Positions 8,132 to 15,320 of a stretch of 64,000 bases of DNA are shown piece by piece (position 1 is the first letter of the stretch; each line of letters begins with the position of its first letter). The stretch is from positions 50,397 through 114,396 of the forward strand of contig NZ_SDMO01000012.1 in NCBI RefSeq assembly GCF_004798905.1. Reading direction: 5' to 3'. A program made the position numbers and the translations under genes. This stretch comes from Halomonas borealis. GTDB taxonomy: Bacteria; Pseudomonadota; Gammaproteobacteria; Pseudomonadales; Halomonadaceae. The notes below the pieces were generated by a model, which was not told the origin of the DNA, did no database searches, and was given only the letters and a program-made list of their open reading frames with translations.

Positions 8132-8970
8132 GGTGCCTGTCCTGCCAGCATTTGGCTCGGCGCCTCGGACCTGGCCAGCCGCGGCACGCAGACCGGCTGC
8201 CCGCTGTGGGGGTCGCGGATCACGTTGGCGTCGAGGTCGAATACCCGCTTCAGGTTGGCGGCGGTGAATATCTCGCCTGGTGTACCGCGTTCCAGGATGC
8301 GGCCGTCGCGCATCATCACCAGCTGGTCGGCGTAGGCCGCCGCCAGATTCAAGTCGTGGAGCACCACCAGCAGGGTACGGCCGTGCTCGTGGGCCAGGCG
8401 GGCGAGCAGGTCCAGCAGGTCCACCTGGACCTTGAGGTCGAGGAAGGTGGTGGGCTCGTCGAGCAGCAGCAGCTCGGTCTCCTGGGCCAGCACCATGGCG
8501 ATCCAGCAGCGCTGGCGCTGGCCCCCTGAGAGCGCATCGACGCCGCGTTCGGCGAAGTCCGTGACATCGGCATAGGCCAGCGCCTCGCGGATGGCGCGGG
8601 CATCCCGTTCGGCATCCTGCCGCCACCACCCCTGGTGCGGGAAGCGTCCCATGCCGACTAGCTGCTTGACCGTGAGCCCCTCCGGGGCGGCAGGGCCCTG
8701 GGGCAGGATACCCAGGCGCTGCGCGACCTCGCGGGTCGGGCGGCGGTGGATGTCCTGGCCATCGAGGCAGACCCGGCCGGCGCTGGGCGTCAGGGTGCGC
8801 GCCAGGGTCTTCAACAGCGTCGATTTTCCGCTGCCGTTAGGGCCCAGCAGCACCGTCAGCTTGCCTTCGGCCACCGCCAGGTCGACGCCGTCCAGCACGC
8901 GGCGGGACTCGTATCCGGCGCGCAGGGCTTCGCCTGTCAGTCGCGGCGGCTTGGCGGGTGTCGAGGACAT
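8128..8970 (-). CDS. Siderophore ABC transporter ATPase, FecE type (orphan subunit)
   Basis: This is an ABC ATPase of about 280 residues. It has GPNGSGKST (Walker A), LSGGQRQR (signature), ELLLLDEPTTFLDL (Walker B) and VVLHDLN (switch histidine). It has no permease in its own operon; two permeases and a binding protein without an ATPase lie at 18429-21504 and are the likely partners. ATG 8970 is preferred. A TTG in the same frame at 9000 is possible, with GGGTG upstream. The gene is transcribed away from the NIS synthetase operon, and the shared upstream region carries Fur-like sequences. The stop overlaps the Suc/Fer gene start. Confidence 0.9.
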   Translation of the reverse strand: MSSTPAKPPRLTGEALRAGYESRRVLDGVDLAVAEGKLTVLLGPNGSGKSTLLKTLARTLTPSAGRVCLDGQDIHRRPTREVAQRLGILPQGPAAPEGLTVKQLVGMGRFPHQGWWRQDAERDARAIREALAYADVTDFAERGVDALSGGQRQRCWIAMVLAQETELLLLDEPTTFLDLKVQVDLLDLLARLAHEHGRTLLVVLHDLNLAAAYADQLVMMRDGRILERGTPGEIFTAANLKRVFDLDANVIRDPHSGQPVCVPRLARSEAPSQMLAGQAP

Positions 8971-9011
8971 GGGAGGCCCGTGGTGTGATCTCGGAATCAA
9001 GGCACCCTAAG

Positions 9012-9030
9012 GCAATGAATTCTCATTTTC
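9012..9030 (-). promoter_or_regulatory. Possible Fur box (leftward operon)
   Basis: Read on the minus strand, GAAAATGAGAATTCATTGC matches about 12 of 19 Fur consensus positions, including AATGAGAAT, a common real-site core. It lies about 40 bases upstream of the ATPase start. Confidence 0.45.
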
Positions 9031-9108
9031 AATGAATGTAAACATCTTCGCTGTATCGTTCGATGCGCGGAGGGTTGGGGCCTAGACAGTCGGGCAGCAA
9101 GTGATTAT

Positions 9109-9127
9109 CTTAACAATTCTCATTTGC
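9109..9127 (-). promoter_or_regulatory. Possible Fur box (biosynthesis operon)
   Basis: GCAAATGAGAATTGTTAAG on the minus strand matches 12 of 19 Fur positions. An overlapping GATAATC-containing register also fits, as in extended, overlapping Fur sites. It lies about 280 bases upstream of the first NIS synthetase. Confidence 0.45.
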
Positions 9128-9403
9128 GATACTGGGTTTGGATCAACGAGGCAAAGCCGGCGCTGCCCCGTCAGCAGGCGGCGATGCCATCGCCTGCAGG
9201 TGATAGCGCCGTTAGCGGGAGGGGCTTCGGCCAATGCCGGCGACTCTCTCGATGGCCATGATCATCCCCAACACCCCATGACGACTTCGCAAAGTGATGA
9301 GCGAGGGACACGCGGACTCACCGCTCGACGCATGCCGAGGACCGATGGACCGGCAAGCTACCGGTAGGTGAGTCGTCACAGGACGCAATCTTGCGGAGGC
9401 CAC

Positions 9404-11215
9404 ATGCGCTACGCCCGTTGCTCTCGTCGATCCGACGAGACGAGCCGACATGCATCCATGCATGCGTTGCTGAATTGCATCATCAAGGAAGTGGCAATCC
9501 CCCATGACAGCCTGGCCCATCGCTGGCCGGCCCATCGGGAGGGCCTGCCGGAACCGCTGCCTGGCACGCCGCTGCTGATCGAATGGTCGGCCTCGCTTGC
9601 GCTGTTCGTGATGGTGGACCGGCGTTCGGTGATCGGCAGCCACTTCTATCTCTCAGAGGTCTATCTTCGGGAGGCGGGGGCCACCGGCTGGTGCATCCCC
9701 GGAATGGCGGAGCTGATAGCCTCTCTGCTGGCGCACTGCCGCTGGCACGACGGGGCCCTCAACCGGGAACTCTGCGAGCAGGTCCTGCACAGCCAGGACG
9801 TCATGACGACCATCGTCGCCCATGCCGCCGACCGTCCCCGGCTCGATCCGCTGGCGGATTACCGGCGCAGCGAGCAGGGGCTGTGGTTCGGCCATCCCAA
9901 CCACCCCACGCCCAAGGCCCGGCAATGGCCGTCTCACCTGCGGCAGGACAGACCCGCCTACGCGCCGGAATTCGGCGCCACCACGCCCCTGCACCAGTTT
10001 TCTTTCCCCGTGGCCGGGCTCTGCGTCCAGGCCAATCGCCTGAGTGCCCCGGACGTGCTGCCGCAGGTGGCGGATCAGCGCCATGCCGAGGGCGGCGATC
10101 GTGTGGTGCTCAGCATGCACCCGGTGCAGGCCGACCTGTTCCGCCGGGATGCCCGGGTGGCGGAGATGATCGAGAGCGGTATCATCGGCGATCTCGGCCA
10201 GAGCGGCTGGCAGGCCGCGCCCACCGCGTCGATGCGCACCTGGTACCTCGAGGGACATCCCTGGTTCCTCAAGGGGTCGCTTAACGTGCGCATCACCAAC
10301 TGCGTACGCAAGAACGCCTGGTACGAGCTGGAGAGCACGCTGATCATCGATCGCATCATGCACCGGCTTGCCCAGCAGCAGGACGCGGCACTCCAGGCGC
10401 TGTGCGTGGCCCAGGAGCCGGCCACGGTGCACTGGACCCCCACCGCGGGCAGCGATGACGACCGGCGCTGGTTCCGCGAGCAGACCGGCATGATCCTGCG
10501 GGAAAACTTCTGCGAGCGCTTCTCCCCCGAGCGTTGCCTGCTCAGCGCGACGCTGTTCGCCCGGGATGCCCAGCTGGCGCCCATGGCGCTGGCCTTTATC
10601 GATGGGGAAGCCTCGGAAGATGGTGGTGAGCCCCTGCCGCCGGAAGGCCGGGTCCGGCAGTGGTTCCAGGCCTACCTGAGCACCTTGGTGGCGCCGGTGC
10701 TGGGGCTGTTCTTCCGCCACGGCATCGTCATGGAGCCCCATCTGCAGAATTGCGTGCTGATCCACGAGGCGGGCATGCCTCGGCGAATGCTGCTGCGCGA
10801 CTTCGAGGGGGTCAAGCTGACCCACGACAAGGGCGTGGACTGGCTCGCCGGAGAGTCGTTGCCTCCCCGGGTGAGGGAGTCGATGACCTATCACCGCGAG
10901 CAGGGCTGGAACCGCATCGCCTATTGCCTGCTGGTCAATCATGTCGCCGAGGCGATCCTGGCGCTGAGCTGGCAGCGCCCGGACCTGGGCGAGGCGCTGT
11001 GGCAGGACACCCTGGGCGAGCTGTGCCGGGTGCGACGGACCCTGGGCCCGCAGGCTCCCGAGCTGGATGCCCTGCTGGCGGGAGGCGAGCTGCCCTGCAA
11101 GACCAACTTCAAGCTGCGGCTGATGGCGAAGGCGGATCGCCAGGCCGAGTACGTGGCGTTGCCGAACCCCTGGTATGCCACCCAGGCCGTGAACCGGGAG
11201 GTGGCCTATGGCTGA
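9404..11215 (+). CDS. NIS siderophore synthetase (IucA/IucC family), first copy; SbnF-like
   Basis: This is a 603-residue ATP-dependent synthetase that joins a carboxylate to an amine or alcohol during NRPS-independent siderophore synthesis. Family motifs are visible: HPNHPTPKAR at residues 164-173 (nucleotide binding), HPVQAD, ASMRTW, LNVRITNCVRKN, HGIVMEPHLQN and RDFEGVKL. GCGGAGG lies just before ATG 9404; the GTG at 9368 in the same frame lacks one. It is the first gene of a five-gene operon and overlaps the decarboxylase gene by eight bases. In staphyloferrin B assembly three such enzymes are needed. Gene order and motif style suggest this is the SbnF-like step (joining the second amine), but that assignment is tentative. 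Confidence 0.9.
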   Translation: MRYARCSRRSDETSRHASMHALLNCIIKEVAIPHDSLAHRWPAHREGLPEPLPGTPLLIEWSASLALFVMVDRRSVIGSHFYLSEVYLREAGATGWCIPGMAELIASLLAHCRWHDGALNRELCEQVLHSQDVMTTIVAHAADRPRLDPLADYRRSEQGLWFGHPNHPTPKARQWPSHLRQDRPAYAPEFGATTPLHQFSFPVAGLCVQANRLSAPDVLPQVADQRHAEGGDRVVLSMHPVQADLFRRDARVAEMIESGIIGDLGQSGWQAAPTASMRTWYLEGHPWFLKGSLNVRITNCVRKNAWYELESTLIIDRIMHRLAQQQDAALQALCVAQEPATVHWTPTAGSDDDRRWFREQTGMILRENFCERFSPERCLLSATLFARDAQLAPMALAFIDGEASEDGGEPLPPEGRVRQWFQAYLSTLVAPVLGLFFRHGIVMEPHLQNCVLIHEAGMPRRMLLRDFEGVKLTHDKGVDWLAGESLPPRVRESMTYHREQGWNRIAYCLLVNHVAEAILALSWQRPDLGEALWQDTLGELCRVRRTLGPQAPELDALLAGGELPCKTNFKLRLMAKADRQAEYVALPNPWYATQAVNREVAYG

Positions 11216-12581
11216 GCCCGCCGTGATTCCCGAGCACACGATTCCCAAGCGCATACTCGCCGCCATCGATGACCATCGACGGGCCTGCGATGACCCCATG
11301 GCGGCGTTCTTCTACGACCTGCCGGCGCTCAAAGCCCATGGCCGCGCCCTGAAGGCGGCGTTACCCCTTGGCGTCGAGCTCTACTATGCCATCAAGGCCA
11401 ACAGCGAGGCGGCCATCATCGATACGCTGGCGCCGATCGTGGACGGGCTGGAGCTATCGTCCGGCGGCGAGATCGCTCGGGCCTGCGCCAGCGCGACGCC
11501 GCGCCCCTGGGTGCTCTCCGGCCCGGGCAAGCTGGACGCCGACATGCGCGAGGCCATGGCTCAGGGCGTCGAGGCCTTTCATGTCGAGAGCCTCGGCGAA
11601 GTGGCTCGCCTGCAGGCGATCGCGGCCTCGCTGAATCATGTCCAGCCCGTGCTGCTACGCATCAATCCGACCCTGCCCGAGGAGTTCTCCAGCCGCCTGC
11701 GTATGGCCGGCACCGCCACGCCCTTCGGCATCGACGAGGCGCAACTGGCCGATGCCGTGCGAGCGGTCGACGCCGCCGAGAACCTGGCCCTGGTCGGCTT
11801 TCATGTCCACGCGATGTCGCATCAGCGCTGTGAGCGGCGGCATCAGCGGCTGCTGGACGCCTACCTGGAGCGCTGGCCCCGCTGGCGCGCGCTGGCACGC
11901 GACCCCGAGCGAGTCACCCAGCTCAATGTGGGCGGCGGCATCGGCGTGAACTATCTTCAATCCTCTTCGCTCCACCCGCCCGCGCAGTTCGACTGGGCCG
12001 GCCTGTGCGAGGCCCTGGGAGCGCGCCTGGCGGCCATGCCCGAGCCGCCTAGAGTGCGCTTCGAGATCGGCCGTTTCCTCTCGGCCTTCTGCGGCTACTA
12101 CGCCATCGAGGTGCTCGATACCAAGGTCAGCCACGGGGAAGGCTTCCTCGTCTGCCGGGGCGGCACCCACCAGTTCCGATTGCCCGCGGCCCAGGACCAC
12201 GATCACCCGGTCATTCACCTGCCACACGACCCCGAGCGGGCGAGGGCGGGGGAGCGCCGTCCCTGGACCGTGGTGGGCCAGCTCTGTACCCCCAAGGACG
12301 TGCTGAGCCGCCATCAGGCGCTGGCTGGGGTGGCGGTGGGCGACCTGCTGGTGCTGCCGCTGGCCGGTGCCTATGGCTACAACATCTCCCACGCGGACTT
12401 CCTGTGCCATCCCCGTCCCGAGCAGGTCTTCGTCGGCGAGCCCCAGGATCGCCGTGAGCTCGAGGCGCGAGAGAGCGGGCGCGCCGAGCCCGCGAACTGG
12501 GCCCGCGAACTGAGCCAAGGCTCTGACCGAGCCACTTTGCCGATCCATGCTTTTTCGAAGGTAGCCTATGTCATCCCATGA
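11208..12581 (+). CDS. sbnH: PLP-dependent fold-type III decarboxylase, SbnH-like
   Basis: This is a 457-residue enzyme of the ornithine/diaminopimelate decarboxylase fold. YYAIKAN carries the pyridoxal-phosphate lysine (Lys63). LNVGGGIG binds the cofactor phosphate, FEIGRFLSAFCGYY is the next conserved barrel strand, and CTPKDVL carries the cysteine that completes the dimeric active site. In staphyloferrin B synthesis the homologue SbnH decarboxylates the citryl-diaminopropionate intermediate to give a citryl-diaminoethane unit. Its position between two NIS synthetases, with overlaps of 8 and 14 bases, strongly supports that role here. It is longer than typical lysA products and is not expected to serve lysine synthesis. 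Confidence 0.87.
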   Translation: MAEPAVIPEHTIPKRILAAIDDHRRACDDPMAAFFYDLPALKAHGRALKAALPLGVELYYAIKANSEAAIIDTLAPIVDGLELSSGGEIARACASATPRPWVLSGPGKLDADMREAMAQGVEAFHVESLGEVARLQAIAASLNHVQPVLLRINPTLPEEFSSRLRMAGTATPFGIDEAQLADAVRAVDAAENLALVGFHVHAMSHQRCERRHQRLLDAYLERWPRWRALARDPERVTQLNVGGGIGVNYLQSSSLHPPAQFDWAGLCEALGARLAAMPEPPRVRFEIGRFLSAFCGYYAIEVLDTKVSHGEGFLVCRGGTHQFRLPAAQDHDHPVIHLPHDPERARAGERRPWTVVGQLCTPKDVLSRHQALAGVAVGDLLVLPLAGAYGYNISHADFLCHPRPEQVFVGEPQDRRELEARESGRAEPANWARELSQGSDRATLPIHAFSKVAYVIP

Positions 12582-14463
12582 ACGCGTTATGCCGCCGGCC
12601 ACGGCCATCGAGGACGATTCCGACGCCCCGCTATCCACTGCCACGCCGTTCGGCGCCGCGACGGACTGGCGCCATCACGCCCGCATCGAGCGGCGAGTCG
12701 TCGGCCAGCTGCTGCAGACCCTGCTCTTTGAGGACGTGCTGCCCTATGAGGCAGTCGCCGAGCCGGCATTCGGCAACACCGGGGCGACACGATTCGCCCT
12801 GACCCTGGGCGAGCGTCGCTATCGTGTCGGCGGTTGGCAATGCCACAGCTTCGATCTGATTCGCCTCGATCACGCCACCCTGGCGGTCGAGGGGCCGTCG
12901 GGATCGACGGAGCCGGTGAGCCTGCAACGGTGCCTCGAGGATATCGAGACGGCCCTGGGCGAGGCGACGATCCAGCCTGGCTTCGTCAATGAATTGACCC
13001 AGACCCTGATCAAGGACCTGCAGTCGGCCGCCTGGCCGGTGCCCTATACCGAGACACCGCAGGCGCTGGGCGCCGATGCCCTGGAGCAGTACTTCACCGA
13101 CGCCCACAGCTATCACCCCTGCTACAAGTCGCGGCTCGGCTTCTCCCTGCGCGACAACCAGCGCTACGGGCCGGAATTCGCCCGGCCACTGCGGGCCCTG
13201 TGGCTGGCCGTGCCGAAACGCCTGGCCCATCAGGGCGCCGTCGACGGCTTGGCGCTGGCCGATCGGGTCGCCGAGGACGCCGGCCCGCGCGTGCTGGCGA
13301 GCCTGGACGACTACCTGGCCCGGCACCAACTGGCGCGAGACGAGGTCGTGCCGATGCCGGTGCATCCCTGGCAGTGGGAAAACGCTCTGGTGCCGGCGCT
13401 CTACCCGGAGCTCGCCAGCGGCGAGATCGCCGTGCTGGGCGAGGGTGAGGCGACCTATACCGCCCAGCAGTCGATTCGCACCCTGGCCCCAGGCGAGTCG
13501 GAAAAGCCCTATCTCAAGCTGGCGATGAGCATCACCAATACCTCCAGCACCCGCATCCTGGCGCGCCACACCGTGACCAACGGCCCCATCATCACCCAGT
13601 GGCTCCAAGGACTCATCGACACCGACGCCACCGCCAGGGGCGCGGGATTCGTGATCCTCGGCGAGGTGGCCGGCGTGGCGCTGGACGAACGGGCTTTCTC
13701 GGAGGCCCGCTACGACGACGTCTACGGCCAGGTCGGCGCGATCTGGCGCCAGAATATCGGCGACTTCCTCGAGGGCGGCGAAGGCGCCGTGCCCTTCAAT
13801 GGGTTGAGCCAGTTCAGCCGAGACGTTGAGGGCGAGCCCGACGGCCCCTTCATCGCGCCCTGGGTGGCGCGCCACGGGCTGGAGGCCTGGACCCGGCAGC
13901 TCGTGCGTGTCGCGACCCTGCCGATCATCCACCTGCTGTTCGCCGAGGGCGTGGGCATGGAATCCCACGGCCAGAACATCGTGGTCATCCATCGCGACGG
14001 CTGGCCGCTGCGGGTGGCGCTGAAGGATTTCCACGACGGCGTGCGCTTCAGCACCGCCCATCTGGCTCGCCCCGAGCTGGCCCCGGCCCTGGCGCCCGTG
14101 CCCGAGCGTCATGCCGCCCTCAACCGCAACTCCTTCATCGTCACCGATGACCCGGAGGCGGTCCGCGACTACTCCTGCGATGCCTTCTTCTTCATCGCCC
14201 TGGCGGAGATGGCGATCTTCCTGCAGCGGCACTTCGGCCTGGCGGAATCCCGCTTCTGGGCCATGACGGCGGAGGAGATCACGGCCTACCAGCGCGCCCA
14301 TCCCCAGCACGCCGAGCGTTACCGCTGCTTCGATGTCTTCGCGCCCCAGTGGGAGGTGGAGGCCCTGACCCGCCGTCGACTGTTCGGCGACGAGGCCCCC
14401 CAGATCAAGCACGTCCCCAATCCGCTGGCGGCCTTCGCGCCGGGCGAGGAGGACGCATGCTGA
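12568..14463 (+). CDS. NIS siderophore synthetase, type A-like (SbnE/AcsD-like), second copy
   Basis: This is a 631-residue synthetase. The motif HSYHPCYKSRLGFS at 180-193 is the form seen in citrate-activating type A enzymes such as AcsD and SbnE. VHPWQWE, LKLAMSITNTSSTR and GMESHGQNIVVIH complete the ATP and substrate site, and LKDFHDG follows. It is therefore the best candidate for the first condensation, citrate with a diamino acid. It starts at ATG 12568 (AAGG upstream), inside the end of the decarboxylase gene, and overlaps the aldolase gene by seven bases. The amino-terminal 30 residues are poorly conserved and an internal start is possible. Confidence 0.88.
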   Translation: MSSHERVMPPATAIEDDSDAPLSTATPFGAATDWRHHARIERRVVGQLLQTLLFEDVLPYEAVAEPAFGNTGATRFALTLGERRYRVGGWQCHSFDLIRLDHATLAVEGPSGSTEPVSLQRCLEDIETALGEATIQPGFVNELTQTLIKDLQSAAWPVPYTETPQALGADALEQYFTDAHSYHPCYKSRLGFSLRDNQRYGPEFARPLRALWLAVPKRLAHQGAVDGLALADRVAEDAGPRVLASLDDYLARHQLARDEVVPMPVHPWQWENALVPALYPELASGEIAVLGEGEATYTAQQSIRTLAPGESEKPYLKLAMSITNTSSTRILARHTVTNGPIITQWLQGLIDTDATARGAGFVILGEVAGVALDERAFSEARYDDVYGQVGAIWRQNIGDFLEGGEGAVPFNGLSQFSRDVEGEPDGPFIAPWVARHGLEAWTRQLVRVATLPIIHLLFAEGVGMESHGQNIVVIHRDGWPLRVALKDFHDGVRFSTAHLARPELAPALAPVPERHAALNRNSFIVTDDPEAVRDYSCDAFFFIALAEMAIFLQRHFGLAESRFWAMTAEEITAYQRAHPQHAERYRCFDVFAPQWEVEALTRRRLFGDEAPQIKHVPNPLAAFAPGEEDAC

Positions 14464-15320
14464 GGACCAACCGGCTCAAGCGGGCGCTGGCCGCAGGCCA
14501 GGAGGTCCACGGCATCATGGCCTCGCTGCCCACGGCCGCCTCCATCGAGCTGATCGCCGAGGCGGGCTTCGACTTCGTGGTGATCGACACCGAGCACGTG
14601 CTGATCAACCCGGAAACCGTCGAGCACATGATCCGCACCGCCGAGAGCTACCAGTTGACGCCCCTGGTGCGGGTGGCGGATGCCGATCCCAAGACCCTGC
14701 TGCGCCTGCTCGACGGCGGCGCCCAGGGGATCGTGCTGCCCAATGTGGAAGACGCCGCGACCCTCGCGCGTGCCGTGGCCGCCTGCAAGTACGCCCCGGA
14801 GGGCCAGCGCAGCCTCAACGCCGGGCGGCCCGGATCCTTCGGCAAGGCCTCCCTGGCGGACTACGTCGAGGCGGCCAACCGGGAGATCCTGGTGGTCGCC
14901 ATGATCGAGAGCCGCCAGGGCGTGGAGCGGATCGGCGACATCTGTATGGTGCCGGGCCTCGACCTGGTGCTGGAAGGGGCGGCGGACCTGTCCCAGTCCC
15001 TGGGGGTGACCTGGCAGTCCGGCCATCCCGAGGTCGTCCAGGCGCTGGAGGCGGTCCAGCGCACGGCGAGCGAGCACGATGTTCCCTATTGCGCCTTCCT
15101 GCGTGACGCCAAGGCCAAGACCCGCTGGCGTGCGCGGGGCGTCAGTACCTTCATGCTGGGCGACGAGCGTGGCATCGCCTTTCGCGCCCTGCAGCGGGCG
15201 CTCGGCGAGGTCCGAGCGCCGGTAGAAAACGATGGCCGGGCGCCGGTGGCAAGCGATTTTCGGGCGTCGGTAGAAAACGATGGCCGGGCGCCGGTGGCGA
15301 GCGAGGTCCCCGATCCATGA
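14457..15320 (+). CDS. sbnG: SbnG-like HpcH/HpaI aldolase-type citrate synthase with C-terminal repeat extension
   Basis: This is a 287-residue class II aldolase-fold protein. In staphyloferrin B loci the homologue SbnG makes citrate from oxaloacetate and acetyl-CoA, so siderophore output does not depend on the TCA cycle. Visible active-site elements are the FVVIDTEH loop (His47), Arg72 in PLVRVAD, Glu151 in AMIESRQG and Asp177 in GAADLSQSLG. RSLNAGRPGSFG is also present, as in SbnG rather than in the hydroxy-oxo-acid aldolases of aromatic degradation. A GAGGAGG box precedes ATG 14457. The catalytic domain should end near residue 250; beyond it lies a 48-bp tandem duplication coding RAPV-type repeats that belongs to no known domain. 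Confidence 0.85.
   Translation: MLRTNRLKRALAAGQEVHGIMASLPTAASIELIAEAGFDFVVIDTEHVLINPETVEHMIRTAESYQLTPLVRVADADPKTLLRLLDGGAQGIVLPNVEDAATLARAVAACKYAPEGQRSLNAGRPGSFGKASLADYVEAANREILVVAMIESRQGVERIGDICMVPGLDLVLEGAADLSQSLGVTWQSGHPEVVQALEAVQRTASEHDVPYCAFLRDAKAKTRWRARGVSTFMLGDERGIAFRALQRALGEVRAPVENDGRAPVASDFRASVENDGRAPVASEVPDP
15213..15308 (+). repeat. 48-bp tandem duplication in the 3' end of the sbnG-like gene
   Basis: Two 48-base units (15213-15260 and 15261-15308) are nearly identical and encode 16 residues each. Each unit splits into two related 8-residue halves (RAPVENDG / RAPVASDF). The repeat falls between the end of the aldolase domain and the start of the third synthetase gene. Confidence 0.88.

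Larger units (their letters stand above)
8971..9403. promoter_or_regulatory. Divergent promoter region of the siderophore biosynthesis locus
   Basis: This 433-base gap separates the leftward ATPase/Suc-Fer operon from the rightward NIS synthetase operon. It is locally AT-rich (about 9010-9050 and 9100-9130) and holds two partial Fur-like sites listed separately. No convincing small gene is seen; short open frames between 9101 and 9367 have no family resemblance. Confidence 0.6.

Noticed and set aside
9101..9367. Small open frame in the divergent promoter region
   Set aside because: It has no ribosome-binding site, no family resemblance, and spans Fur-like sequence.
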